Part shown: in pieces, positions 37,604-50,200 of the stretch
Layout of the letters: each line of letters opens with the position of its first letter
How positions within the stretch are numbered: position 1 is the stretch's first letter
Source: Neckera pumila
Taxonomy: Eukaryota > Streptophyta > Bryopsida > Hypnales > Neckeraceae
Direction: 5' to 3'
Length of the DNA stretch: 64,000 nt
Assembly: GCA_963969595.1 (NCBI GenBank)
Contig: OZ018412.1
Span: forward strand, 17,796,501-17,860,500
Notes under the pieces: model-generated
The model's input: the letters and a program-made list of their open reading frames with translations, nothing else
The model's database searches: none
What the model was told of the DNA's origin: nothing
Position numbers and translations under genes: made by a program

Positions 37604-38504
37604 AATTTGTTGAAAAAACGTCCTCCCTCAAGTTCGAGATGCACTAGTCTACTCTTAAAGCAACTTTTTTAAGAGCTGATTGCACTTAGGGGGAAGCCAA
37701 ACTCAAGGAAACAATTCTCAGTCAATTTTCTTAGGAAGAAAAATGAAATTGGCATCTAACCCAAGTCATTTCATGTTTTTTGGACCTTTGTGGAATTAGT
37801 TACGGATTTTGGAAGTTGAAACGGAGGGGTCTCTAAAAACAAATACCTCCTGAAATGTACAGTACATTGTTGGTACATTTAAAAAAGCAAAATGTACCTT
37901 GGTGTTGGTGGTAGCTATTAGAGTAGAGGGGCAACACCCTACCTTATTAATGGTATTAGCAAACGGAGTTTAGCTGAAAGGAGTGGATAGACTTTTTCCA
38001 TCCCAAATCAATAAGTGTTCCACTGCAAGAAAATCCATGAGATTTAGAAAGACACTAATTTTTTGATTTTTAGGAGGATAGTGCTTCAGATTCAAGGTTT
38101 CAAGGTTTCAAGGTTTAGGATGTAGGATGAGGGTTGGGGTTCTTAGAATTTAGATTTAGGGTTGATAGTTTAAGATCTTTTGTTTCCTTGAAATATAGTT
38201 GTCTTCTAGATGTTAAAACAACACAACTCTAGAGAATGTGGAGATATCTCCAAAATGTACAACTATGGGGAAAGATGAGTTGGAGCAAGTTGCGGAGTTA
38301 CCTATTCACCTTCATTGTGATGCAAGCATTGCTCTATGTACTCATTAGACTATGCAAGGTACATCAGACATTTAATTCGGGATTTAACACTTAATTAGGA
38401 TAGAGGGAGTTTTTGCTACAGATTGAAAAGGAAGAGGCTTTGCATTGAAGGAAGCAAGGATAAGAGGTCGATTAACAATCTAGGCTCTAAATGTGTCCCC
38501 TATA
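37604..38504. other. Intergenic repeats, no gene seen
   Basis: 37740-37830 resembles 3200-3300 (dispersed repeat). A triplet 'caaggtttcaaggtttcaaggttt' lies near 38094-38118. No gene supported. Confidence 0.4.
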
Positions 38505-39309
38505 CAAGATATAAGCATTCAAATTCACTAAAATCATTTTTTTAGCCTTGTGAAAAATAGGGCAGCTGCACTTTACAAGCCGACTTTTTCATGAAAAAAT
38601 GTCCAAAATGATGGTGCTTTTTTGGATTCATTTTCCTAAACAAGTTGGCTAAATGCTTAAAAAGCTTCACATCATTTGGAACTATATAACATATGGGAAA
38701 AAAACAATAAATAGAAAGAAGTAAACAATGATTCAAAATTCAAAATTTTAAAGAATTCAGTTATAGAACTAAAAATTTCAATTCCAATGGTGGCAATGTT
38801 ACTGTAGGGTAGCCAGTTACTACCTCTTTTGAGTTGATTGTGAGAGAATGTCCATTTTCAAAGACAAATATAAATCATTTTAAAAAGGAGTATATGTGGC
38901 ATTATCCCATTTGTTGTTAAGGTTTTGCAGAAGGGTACACAAAGCATTTATATATTGAATGTCAAACTTTTAGATTGCAAAATTCCCAAAATAATACATA
39001 TAAAATTGTTTGTTGGGAAAAAAAAGTTCCAACTCTGCATTCCAGAAAACCAAATGGTAAAAACTAATTTATTGAATTCCTGCAATAAAGCAACTTGTTT
39101 ATTTGTCAGAAGCCAAACTACTCCCAGCTTCTGCTTGCTTATTCCAACCTCCGAGCATAATTGCTGCTATAACAAGACATTTACTTTATTTTCTTTCTCC
39201 ACCTAAGAATGTACGACCTGCGTAGACAAAATGATACTTCTCAAAGAATGCATAAAATATATTGCATGGATTCAAACAAAGCAGATCCTCAAGAAAGCAC
39301 AAGTCACCT

Positions 39310-39420
39310 TCATTTTGCAGACTCAGAGCTTGCAAACAAAACCGATAAGTCAGAACCTGATAACTTAAAGTGACTTTGGAGTGCATTTGGTGTTACCATT
39401 TGCTTTGCAACATGACCACC
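39310..39420 (-). pseudogene. Possible terminal exon of an unrecognised gene or gene fragment
   Basis: In reverse complement a pyrimidine-rich acceptor (tttcttttgtag) is followed by 36 codons (GGHVAKQMVTPNALQSHFKL, then SGSDLSVLFASSESAK) and a stop. Codon choice and composition look protein-like, but I do not recognise the family. No convincing upstream exons were found between 39421 and 40400, although a short frame beginning MSPKRRLGNSL lies upstream near 40330. It could be a chance frame. Confidence 0.25.
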
Positions 39421-40420
39421 CTACAAAAGAAACTTCTTCAATTCATAGTTCATTGACAAAAGCAAGCATGTAACAAAATTCTCATACTAAGTTGCAATTT
39501 ACAAACAAGATGGCTGGATCAAGCCAGGAGTACTTTTGACAGTTTACACTCTGTACATTACCAAAACCGAAACCTAAATGGCAACACTAAGCACACTAAG
39601 CATCATGTACACAATATACACACCAAAATTCAAGCATTAAATAGTAACGCAAACATACAAAGAAACATACTGACAAACAACAAGAATTTGCACCTTCTGC
39701 TGAAATTGGTTGGAATTCCAAGCCCTATTTCTACAAATTAAGGAACCGAAGTACAAAATTCCAAAAACAATAAATGCGACAAATCTTCAAATCGTACCGT
39801 CCAAGTTTGAATCCGACCTCCACCCAAATTCTCACGCGGCCTATGTCCACACGCCAGACACTTGAACTCTCAACAACGTCTACATGAACATGCCAATGAT
39901 TCTCATTTTAAGCATCCAAGGCAATGTCAGCAAAAGTGATTTCCAGGTCTCCATCAAGTCAAAATCGTGAACTCTCCGAGGCAGAAGCTTCCCAATTGCT
40001 CGCCTATTTGAAACCCTACATTTCACTCTTTGCAAAAACTTCAATAGAATTCCCTGAGGTACATTCAAAACAACAGCTACATCCTAGATTGCCGAAACTC
40101 TCCAAACCCTATTTGAATGCGGGCAGCTTCATTAACTGTTCTCTTTTTTCCCATGGAGCTCTACATCAACGACTATTTATTGGGAGCGTAGGGATGTTTG
40201 ACTCTTTTTGAAGATGAAGAAGAAGAGAGGCAAGGGGCTCCGACCAAGAAGAGGAAGACAAAGACAATATGGGGCTCCGATCACAAAGAGGCGTCTAAGA
40301 GGGAATTGCCCAACCGTCTCTTAGGCGACATTAGCGGCTCATCAATGGCAGGTAGGGGGGGTTCATTTTATTTTTTGTACAATCAATGGCTTCTTATTTT
40401 TCTCAGTTTGTGTGTAGGGA

Positions 40421-40445
40421 GGGGGGGGGGGGGGGGGGGGGGGGG
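40421..40445 (+). repeat. Poly-G run (~25 nt)
   Basis: An uninterrupted run of about 25 G at the right part of the 38808-40480 insertion. Length may be unreliable in sequencing. Confidence 0.85.
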
Positions 40446-40999
40446 CTTCCCAATGTGTGTGCAACCACTTTTTGGTACATTGTAGTAAACACTCTACATC
40501 TTATGATTTTATTTTTTTTGAAAAATATTGAAAATTGATTTAAATTAAAAATTTCAAAGTTTATTTTAGAATAGAGAATCCATAATTGCTTGCAAACAAA
40601 AACTCCTCATAACTTTCATCTCATTGATCAAAATGGAATGATTCAAAGCTTTCTACATATATATAAATCTTGAAAACCAATTTCAAATTTTCATTTTTGG
40701 AAAAAGTAATTTTTTCTAATCTGCTCGAACTACCCATTTACAAAGAAAGAGTAACATGTCAGACCAAAACTTTTGACTCATATTTCCAAATGTCATGAAA
40801 TTTAGTACATATGAAAGATATTCCTTGTTCTCACCTTTTATTAAAATTTGAGCCTAAAATATGCAAATCTTCTTTCATACCAGCCTACCCAAAATTTCTA
40901 TGTTGTCCAAAAATGCATGCTAGTTCTTTAAGGGTTAATTATATACACTAGTATAGCCTTCTGCCGTTGCCACAGCCAAAATCATAGTAAAAATAATTT

Positions 41000-41330
41000 T
41001 TCATAATAAAAACTTTGAAATTCAATATCTTTCACACCGTCATTCCAAACGCCACAAAACAAAGACCGGCCACCCTTCCTCACCAAGAGCTTTCCAACTA
41101 TACCAAGAATGCAACCAAAATCAAAGCAAAAATAATTTTCTAATTTTTTGATTCATAAATACTTCGAAATTCAATAACTTCTGCACCGTAGGTCCAAACG
41201 CCACGAAACCAAGCCCGTGCACCCCTCCTTGCTGAGAACTTTCTAATGGTACCAAGCACACGGCCGGGGGACGCATGGTCCGAGAGATCTCAACGTAACA
41301 AAACAAACAAACAAACAAACAAACAAATTT
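41000..41330 (-). repeat. Family F dispersed repeat, reverse copy
   Basis: Reverse complement starts with (TTTG)n (41300-41327) and follows 29676-29920 ('gcgtcccccggccg', 'gcttggtacc', 'ggaggggtgca', 'ggcttggtttcgtggcgtttgga'). A second, more diverged unit follows ('ggaaagctcttggtgaggaaggg...tttgtggcgtttgga'). Both family F copies end near 'ttgtggcaac' or 'ctgtggcaac'. Confidence 0.65.
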
Positions 41331-41705
41331 AAGATATGGATACCAAAAGCAAATGAGCGGTATCATGCATGTTGTTTAAAGCTCCTTGTCTTGCCCTTTT
41401 CTTTACAACATAAGACTTTTGATTTTTGCATCCAATCAAGGAAAATCATCATTCCTATGGAGGAGGTACGTTTGTACACTGTGGGTTAAATTTCAAAAAA
41501 AATATATTCAAAATTGACTTTGCACTTTGCGGTATCCATTTTGTCATTTGCCAATCAATAGGTCATTTAGGCGTTGAAGTAGAAGAAGTATAACTATTTG
41601 TATGATCTTTGAATGAAGATCATATTTGTTTGAGGCCCCTTATCAAAATCTAAAAGGTAGAGAAAATAATTAGTATTAGATATTGAAAGTTTATTGCTTG
41701 TAAAT

Positions 41706-41999
41706 CATTAGAAGAGATTTGGGGGCATTGGAGGGCCATTTCAAGCTTGTTCCCCAATCTAGCCTGATCTAAAAACAGCCGGTACGAGCTGTCAAAATTT
41801 TTTTTTTTCAAAAAAAAAAACAAAAAATTCTCCCAAATATCATTTCAGGCAATTTTTTTATTTTTGTTTTTTTCAAAAATGATGTGGCACTCTCTTGATC
41901 ACATCAGCCCAACAGCTTTCCTACGTTCCACAGCGTGGGAACGCTGTGGGAATGCAAGATAACTCGCGGGTTCTTGGAGGCCTCAAATCTCTTCTAATG
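41706..41999. mobile_element. MITE family D, copy 1 (294 bp)
   Basis: Inverted ends CATTAGAAGAGATTTGGGGG and CCTCAAATCTCTTCTAATG. The interior contains an internal palindrome (CCACAGCGTGGGAACGCTGTGG). Same architecture as 44181-44450. Confidence 0.65.
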
Positions 42000-42126
42000 T
42001 GGTTTGATATAATTTTGAGCATTTTTCAATGTTTAAATATAAAACACCAAATTTATGTATATTTTTAAATGAATTTTGATAAAGTTGTGAACATTTCTAA
42101 TAAAAAAGCATGCAATTTGTATTTAA

Positions 42127-42650
42127 CACCTAAAAGCCCAAGGGGTCAAACAAAATACAAATGTGTTATAAAATACAATGTCCATGGGGTGCAAAATATA
42201 AGGAGATAATGTGAAGTACAAAAAATACAAAATATCCATATGGTCAAAATTATAAAACTATTTTTAGATTATCTTCAAATGAGTTTTGAAGATATAACTT
42301 CAAAATTCACCAAAAATATAATTTCTATCTTTAGCATTTGAATTTTTGCTTGATTGGTCAAGATTGTCATCCCTATTGATTTATGAAAAAATGCATAAGA
42401 TATAGTAATTAGAATACCAACACTATTTTTAAATAGTAAATTTTTCAACACTAGGCAAATTTTCAACACCTTGTGCTATTTCTCTTATAATTTTTTTTTC
42501 GCCGTAGCAATCTGAGTTTTGAATGTAAGTACTGAAAAAAAATCAAAGTTTTAAATAAATAAAAAGTTTGAAAAAAGTTTTTTTGTCCGCTCAAAAATGT
42601 TGTCCAAAGTCGGACAGTAACCAAAAAAAGGTCACATGAGCGCTTAGAGG
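42127..42650. mobile_element. Possible diverged TTAA-flanked element
   Basis: The left end CACCTAAAAGCCCAAGG after TTAA (42123-42126) and the right end GCGCTTAGAGG before TTAA (42651-42654) resemble degraded versions of the CCCCTAAAG/CTTTAGGGG termini. The interior does not obviously match families A-C. Confidence 0.4.
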
Positions 42651-42654
42651 TTAA

Positions 42655-43389
42655 TACACCTTGATTCAAAACTTTGAAATTCTAGTCTTGCATGCCTAAT
42701 GAACGGCCTGGCCACAATTCAAATATTATATTTTGTTGCTCTTTGTTTGTTCATTTTTTTGTTCATTTTTTTGTTTGTCATTGCCATCAATGAACCCATT
42801 TCCACGTCCGCTAAACTCGTTTCTAAGCTTGTATCCTAAACGTGAAAAATTTGTCCTTTTAGGTGCAAAGCAAACTGGGAAGCTGTTGCTCTCTGTTTTC
42901 CATTGATTCCTTCGTTCTCTGCGATCTCAATCTTTGAGGCGAGTTATTGCGTCATCTTCCATCAAACTATAGTGCTTCATTTCACAAAATTGTTCACAGG
43001 GGTTCCTAAGTTGCTAAAAAACATCTTCATTTGGCTCCTTGTTGAAGCAATCTGGGATGTCTGCCGGTGTCCAGTTTCGAATTGTTTTACACTGCTTTGG
43101 CCAGGAGTACTATACCATGTGAGATTGGAAGCGGAACATGTGGGCTTGGCCCCTAAACTTGTTGTTGTCTAATCTACTTTGTTTCCATCCATTAACCGTG
43201 TATCATTAGTCACTTGTATTTTGTTTTCTTTTGAGATTTAATTTGACTTTAGTATGCCCTTTTGTCCATTAGCTACTTCTTCATTTGTCCTTGGTTTACT
43301 TGTCTACCAAATTGTCCAACCTTCTATCTATCCCATCAACCTATATAATTGATTCATCCTATTTTGATTAATCCCTAACATTAGGAAAA
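42655..43389. other. Intergenic; an 89-codon frame of uncertain status
   Basis: A frame at 42903-43172 (+) is somewhat less AT-rich than its surroundings but shows no recognisable domain or clear splice context. I do not call it a gene. Confidence 0.3.
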
Positions 43390-43700
43390 ATTTCAGGCCT
43401 CAAAGAAGTTGCTAATTTTGCATGGTAGTGGTGCAATTGTAAGAAAAAAAATTGGAATTTGATGGGGCACTACTAGAGCCACGTTAGCGCCATGTCAAAT
43501 TGGCATTTTCTTTATATTTATATATTTTTTAAATATCTTTTCCCAAAAAGGTATTTAAAAAAGTATTTAAAAAAAATATGTATTTTTAAATTTTTTTGTA
43601 TTTGCAATGCGGGGGGGGGGGGGGGGGGGGGAGAGCAGGGAAATAAAAAAACCCGTAGCCTTTTGTAAGATTAAGATCTTTTGTAATATCTTTAAAGTCC
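43390..43700. repeat. Degraded relative of the 5603-5957 fold-back, with poly-G
   Basis: Shares 'gcaattg', 'ggcactact.g.gccac' and the AT-rich centre with the 5603-5957 element. A run of about 21 G lies at 43611-43631. Confidence 0.4.
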
Positions 43701-44180
43701 CAAGTGTCTTTTTGGGGAACAATTGAAGGTCCGGTTGGTTCTATTGATCTCAATTTCTTGCATGATTACTGGAAACTTTATTTTAAGATAGGAATTCAAT
43801 TCCCTTTATGGGAATACAATTTTTTTAAATTTAAGTCAATGCTTGAGAGAAAAAAATATATCACGAGAAGTTCAAAAGAGTTGAGTTTGGCCAACAAATC
43901 CCCCCTTGAAATGCTATTTTTAAAAACATATTTCTCATAGATTACATTTTTGTTTTTATATAAAATTGATTCATTCCATTTGAATTGGTATTGTAAAAGT
44001 TATAGAGAATCTTTTCTAGCGGGTAGTCATAACAATTTTTTCAAAAATATTGTCAAAAATTCATTTTTTTAATTCAATTCTTATAATTTTAAAAAAAAAA
44101 AGTTGCACAAAATTTATTGTGCTTGTTAAAACAATCTTGTTATTGGGATCAATATGCTTCAAGTCTATCTTAAATTCATT

Positions 44181-44450
44181 CATTAGAGGGGATTTAGGGG
44201 CAAGAAAGGGCTTTTTTCAGCCTTATTTCCCAATCTGTCCCCATGCTGTGAACCACGGTACGGGCTGTACAATTTTATTTTTTTCAAACAATAAACAAAA
44301 ACAAAAAAAATTGAAAATCTGATGTGGCCGAAGTTCGGCCATGTCACCTTGCTGCAATGGCACAGTTCCAGCAGTGGGGAATTCAGCAGAACTTGTAAGA
44401 GAGCTTGTGGGAACTTGTGGTCCTTTATAGGGCCCGAATTCTTTCTAATG
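44181..44450. mobile_element. MITE family D, copy 2 (270 bp)
   Basis: Ends CATTAGAGGGGATTTAGGGG and GGGCCCGAATTCTTTCTAATG mirror each other imperfectly. The inner text parallels copy 1 ('ccaatct.', 'ggtac.*gctgt', 'gatgtgg'). Surrounding ATT/AAT extends the palindrome, so the target duplication cannot be defined. Confidence 0.55.
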
Positions 44451-44569
44451 AATGATATAGTTTATTCTTCAATTTGGTACCTATTTCTACTCAGCAATTT
44501 TTTGAAGAATACAATTAAGAGATTTTTTGGGGATTTCTTTATAAAAATCCAAAACTCAAATTTGTAAAG

Positions 44570-44877
44570 TAAATTTTTGAAATTCAAAATCTATAGTGGA
44601 AAAATTTTAAGTTAAAAGGATTCAAAGTCTTATCATCTAGTGTAGTAAGGTGCAAAAATTCTTATTTTCTCACTTCAAATGCAAATGTCTTGCAATCTAT
44701 TAGGTCAAAGTCAGTTTGGAAATTTTGAAATTTTTTCCACGCATTTTTATACATGTTTGGTACAAGATCCTACAATTGAATATGCAAAAAATTAAATATT
44801 TAGAAATTTTGCTCTTTGCATCAAAAATGGCAATTTTGATTGTTTTCTAATAAAAAATTGACCTTAGGACTTTAGGG
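44570..44877 (-). repeat. Partial family A element, reverse
   Basis: Reverse complement reads 'aaaccctaaagtcctaaggtcaa...aaaattgccatttttgatgcaaagagcaaa...taggatcttgtacca...agattgcaagacatttgcatttgaagtga', following the 34489 copy. The terminus is GGGTTTAA instead of GGGGTTAA. Confidence 0.6.
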
Positions 44878-46940
44878 TTTAAGAATGCAAAAATATTCTT
44901 TCTAAAATTGATATGTAAAAGGTTGAATATTTGTAATTTTCATACAAAAATGTTGAATATTTGTAACTTTACACTACAATTTTTACACTGTAGTAATTTA
45001 AATCTTTAATTGAATATCATTAGACCATCTGCAATGCAACAACAGTAAAGAGGCCCTACAAGAGCAGATCGGGGTCTGTTCCACGAGGCCTCTGCAATAC
45101 TGATTCTTTCTTTGGAAAATTTGACCCAATACAAAGTCGGCAATCCAAATGTCAAATGGACTTTATGGTATTATAAAAAAAAGGAAGAAAAGAATCTACA
45201 TTAAAGAAAGGACATTTCATGGAAACAAGGAAAGTTGAATTGATTAGCGCACATACCAATAAATTTTTCTTGGCATCCATTGGGTACGACCGCTTTTTGT
45301 CATAATGACTCCCACAAATCAATTTGTCGAGAATTTTCCCAGGATAGGCAAAATGACAAAATATGGCGATCCCAGGGGGGCGCATACCGAGGCCATGAAA
45401 GTGGAGGTCTCCATAGCGGTTACATTGGAGCACAATTTGAAATAAAAATTATTGTCCACCCTGCACATTGCTGATACTGTGCGTAGTGCCGATTGCATTG
45501 CAAACGTCTTAGTAGTGTGAAGAGGATTCTGAGCCCTAGTTAATTTAGCTTCTACTTTTAAAAATACAAATTTGTGATGATGATGGATAAATTCAAACCA
45601 ACCACTTATATATTCTGCCTAAAAAGATAAACTAAACATAAAATCAATGCTAAATGAAACAAAATCAATAGTTTGGAAATGGAGACTTTTACTTTGTTTT
45701 TAGTGTTCTAAAAAGAGAATTGATTTTAAAAGGGCATAATTTGCATACACCTCAAATAAAGTTGATCATATAGGAAAGATGATAAAATTATATCTTCAAT
45801 TATTTTATAAATGCTAATTTGATATGTTTTATAAAGTCAAATGAAAGGTTTAGTAAAAAGAATGTAGCATTTTTATAATTAAATATTGTGGTCAAAATTT
45901 TTAATTGGTATTTGAAATTTTCTAAAATTTTCTAATGCTTGGTATGTAAATTATAGTAAAATAAGTACATCTTTAAATAACATTTCTAAATCTAATAAAA
46001 TTTAGCCAATTCTGATTGATTCTACTTTACTTGGCCTTATGCTCACATCCTTCTAAAAAATCCCAAAGGACTGATGATAAGAAAGGGCTTATTAATTCTA
46101 AGAAAAAGTATTGTCTTCAAGAGTTCAAATAAACATCTAAGTATGGTTCCTACTGTTAAAGTATCTAAGTTTATGTCAAATTTTGTTGTCAATATATTTG
46201 AAAGAAAATAAAACATTTCTTGTGCAAGTCTATTTTGAACATCAAACAATGAACTATAAATTTTTTAAGTATTGATAGTTGTTTCATTTGTAAAAGGTAT
46301 ACATTTTAAGCAAGATGTAAATAGAATCATCTAAAAGAGGCACTTTTTGTTCTCCAACATTCAAAGAATAGCCTTGAATGAACACTTCCAAGACTCAAAA
46401 ACTTTAACCTTGTAGCGGTGCTGCAAACACTAAGTGTTTAATGAATGACAAAGAATCTATGTATGTAGGACAGAATTGTGATTGTTCACCTTTGAAATTT
46501 TGTGCAAAAAGGGAAGACCTTTTACAGTAGCTTGTCCTCGAATGAGAGCTTTTGGTTTTCTTAAAGTAGGTGATGCACATTGTATCAAAAAAGATGATTT
46601 CCACGGAGACTTGCCCGTCCTTACAAGGTTAAAAATAACCATGACAGGTGACTAATGAAAATTGAGACATTTTGTGCTTCAAGGGTTTTTATTTGAGGTA
46701 AGTATAGTGCGAAATATAGGCTACTCTATGTTTTAAAATTAGAAAAACACTTGTATTGTATTTTTGTGGAGTTTGCAAATAACTTCATGTATTTTTTTGG
46801 GTCATCATTAGCCCTTTGAGGAGTGAGCCTAAAAAAAGTGTCTCGAAGACTGATTGACATTGTGACAAAATATGATGTTTTCACACCGGTGTCAAAACTC
46901 CTTGAAATTCATACTGTATATGCTCAAACTGTCCCCTGAT
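44878..46940. other. AT-rich intergenic, no gene seen
   Basis: 46505-46660 resembles 14820-14950 (dispersed repeat). No supported gene. Confidence 0.4.
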
Positions 46941-46943
46941 CAA

Positions 46944-46974
46944 TTCGCGCGGGAAGGCGCCCATCTCGCGGGAA
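46944..46974 (+). promoter_or_regulatory. Two E2F-like motifs upstream of POLA2
   Basis: TTCGCGCGGGAA (46944-46955) and TCTCGCGGGAA (46964-46974) match the plant E2F core GCGGGAA (reverse TTCCCGC) and lie about 250-280 bp before the POLA2 start codon. E2F control of replication genes, including polymerase alpha subunits, is established in plants and animals; activity here is inferred. Confidence 0.65.
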
Positions 46975-47224
46975 GACGTCGGCTATGGCGGCTTGAGCTT
47001 CCATTCCTCTGCAACAGAGCTTCTCGGGCACTTCCGCACATCCAGTTTAGTCATATTTAAGATATCTGTGCTTCTGATAGTGTAGGACGAGTACTCTTGG
47101 TCGTTTTTTCTGCACCTTCCATCGCATTCTGGCCTTTTTCTTGGTTAGGTTAGGGACGGAGCTTAGACGAGTGATATCAAGTTTTATTTGTGTCGGCTGT
47201 TTCGCTGAGCTTGAATTCCTGAAA

Positions 47225-50200
47225 ATGGAAGATCTGCTACGGAAAGAGTTTTCGAGCAACAATTTCACTGTCGAGGATGATGAAACCGCAGAAAAATGTA
47301 CGCCGTTTCTTTACCTGGTTGTGCAATTTCAATCTGGAGGAGGTCTTCAAGGCGTTTGAATTGATGTGTGGAGGTTGCATTTTAAATGCCGGAAAGATTG
47401 TGGCGCTTCGGTTGAGGCTCTTGATTGTTGAGAGGGATGTTGTTTTTCAGGTGCATCGCTTTGTACGGAGTTTGCTATGGAGCCGGAAGAGTTCGTCTCC
47501 AAATGGGAGCTCTATTACCTCAATATGTGAGTCTTCTATTTCGTTATTCTGCTAGAGTTATACTGAAGTGTATCATTTAATTTTCTGATTTTCTAGTTCA
47601 TAATAGCTTTGACTGTTTTAGGATTTCCAGTCTTTGTATGCATGCAACTTAAGAAAAGAGTCTTTGAAAACAGTATTGAGAAAACCGCAATTAAGAATTA
47701 AAATAGAATCGAAGACTTTACTACTAGGGATGCACTTCGACAATTGGCACTTGAAATTTCTGTATTCCATCTTCATGTGATGGAATGCAATGATATACAT
47801 CGACTTTGCACGATCTATTTACTCCGGAATTACAGACTGTACGCTCAGTATTCTAGGTCAGGCGAGAGTTACAGAGTATCTTCCCTGGAATCTAGTTGTG
47901 ATGGAGAAATTTAAACATGCTGTATGCTCCTCCTGAATGTTGTTGTTTTGAAAAGTTCTCTTTTGAAGTGCTTTCTGCCTGTGGAACAAACCTTCCTCAA
48001 TGTGCTTCCGAAGCCAGCACCTGCCTCACAAATCGCTACTACTTCTTGATCCAACTGTTGTGCGTTCAGAAGGTTTGAGGAATAGAGATCAACATGCATC
48101 AGAATGTTCTGCTGATATGTTTGTTCGTGGTTCAGGCAGATGGACAGAGTTCAAATCTTGAAGGCAGATCTTGATGGTTTCAAGCTGTTTCTGGAAAAGG
48201 AAAGACTAGAATTTTTTCGAAAGAAGCAAACTGGATTCCACTTCTACACCAAAGATGACGTTGACATGTATGTCGTTCGCATTCAATCGTTCGCATTCAA
48301 TCATGTTCACTGATTGCAAGCTTTAGAAAACTCTCCCTTCGCATTAAGGTATTATTTTCATTTTTGACGCCCATTGAGCATCTTTTCTATTCAAATTGTG
48401 AAATTTATTTTCCTTTTGTTAATCCAGGCTGCTTGATGACAAGGAGGACATTGAATGGGACGATAAACCTTTGCCACAAACTCCTTCTAAAGATAGACCG
48501 ACTCTAGCATCTTACATCGACCCCACTGAGCTGACACCCCCTCCATTAGCTTCCAAAAACCGTGGCATCTCTTTGCACACTCCAGCCGATGTTGCTCAGA
48601 TACCTTCAGATACTCCTTTTGCGCGCCGTTTGAACAAGTTCACTGTGCACTTTACCTTCAATGACCATCTTTCTTTTGAATCGAGCATGGAGGCCGTGTC
48701 CAATACTGATGGCGATGACATAGTGAAACGCCTGAAACCGGTTCAGCGTTGTGAGCTTGATGTCATGGGAACTGGTCCTGAGCCAGGAATTCGATACATG
48801 TTTGATCAGATCGAGAACAGGGTAAGTATCTACATGTTTCTCACTAAATTACAGAAGTTCTGGGTGGCAGAAAGCGCGTCGTCCTCCAAGTGTCTTCATT
48901 CCTCATCTCTTCTCCCTGAATGCTCATAATGTGCCGAGTGCAGTTCTTTCCGCACTGTTACGAGCTCAACTTATGGTTTTTAGGTACTGCCTTCTGCCGG
49001 TACATATGTTGCGAGCATTTATGGTACTAGAACAACTGTAGGTTGCACTCACTTTGCCCTCTTTGAATTCACTAGAAAACCTGATGATCTTCTTGGGGAC
49101 TGGCGAATCAGTTTGGTGCAGTGGATAGGCGGATACAAAATTTTGCTAAGGTGCTGGAGGATAGATTACATCGGAAATTGGACGATCATGTGGCCCTTGC
49201 CTCTCAGGTAAACTACTGTAATGATTTAGCTCCTCTGTGCTCCCCTAAATGTTCTATTCTAAACTTGGAGGGGACTAAGATACTGTTATTAAATCCACTG
49301 GACCGTGTGTTCTGAAATAATGTGCCAGCCTCTCATTTTTCAAAATGGATGTGCAGGAAAGAGTTATGGTGGTAGGTAGGGTTTGTTGTGAAGGAGAGGG
49401 TCATCTGAATGATAATTCTGTTCTTTTGGAAGGGAGGTGAGTATGCTAATACCCAAGTCCTGGGGACTGAAGCTTGCAACAGTAGTGTTGCCATTTTGAT
49501 TATGTTCTCGCAACTCTGCGAAATTCTATCAGATTGAAAATCATTGTAATCCCTTTAAAAGCATGTCCTACATAATCTCTCGCTTTTTTACTCAACTCCT
49601 GTCACTGAAATGTATCTGCGTCCGTCGTGCAGTGTGGAGCACTCGAACGGGCAACGCGTACGCCTTGATCTTCGCAGTATACCTAGATTTTCCTTCTTTC
49701 CAGGCCAGGTAATTCGTCGTCTGTCAGCTCCAGCGTTATTAGTGACAGTGTATGGATCCAACATTTGGGATTCTCTCTGTGTTATTCCAAGCTCCTTCAA
49801 ATTCCGCTCAGAATTTATTTTAGTAGGCGGAATATCCTTCGCCAGCTGGAAACCTCGACATGTTTTTAATGTATTTTCTCTGCAATTAACCAGGTAATAG
49901 GTGTTGAGGGCCAAAATCCAAGTGGATTTTGTCTCTTGGCCACTCGCATTTTTGATTCAGTCGCTCTTCCTTCGACGACTTCTCTGGAGTCTGAGGAACC
50001 CATAGCAAAACGTCGAACCTCCAGTCAAATTTCTGAATCACCCCAATTCACACGCATTGTAAGTTTTTTTGGACACATTCGTTGATTGTAACCAAGAAAT
50101 ATCTTCTATTCGTATTGGATCATGTCAGGGTTTGCTGTAATATGAATGGAATAAGATGCCTTCTTCTGTAACATTTATCCTAAATCTGTGAAACAGGTGG

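Larger units (their letters stand above)
38808..40480. mobile_element. 1.67 kb insertion flanked by TGTAG, carrying exon-like sequence
   Basis: A 5-bp direct repeat TGTAG borders the segment (38803-38807 and 40481-40485), and the family A host sequence is continuous if it is removed. No inverted ends or transposase are seen. It contains a G-run at 40421-40445 and the exon-like minus-strand stretch at 39310-39420. May be a captured or retroposed gene fragment. Confidence 0.45.
38505..40934. mobile_element. Family A element, left end lost, split by a 1.67 kb insert
   Basis: From 38505 ('caagatataagcattcaaa') to 38807 and again from 40481 to 40934 the sequence follows the family A copy at 3511-5120, ending CTTTAAGGG before TTAA (40935-40938). 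The left CCCC terminus is not recognisable. Confidence 0.6.

Noticed and set aside
47298..47359. Continuation of POLA2 exon 1 as a read-through frame
   Set aside because: The donor GTACGC after 47297 joined to 47451 restores the conserved N-terminal wording; reading through gives unrelated residues and a stop.
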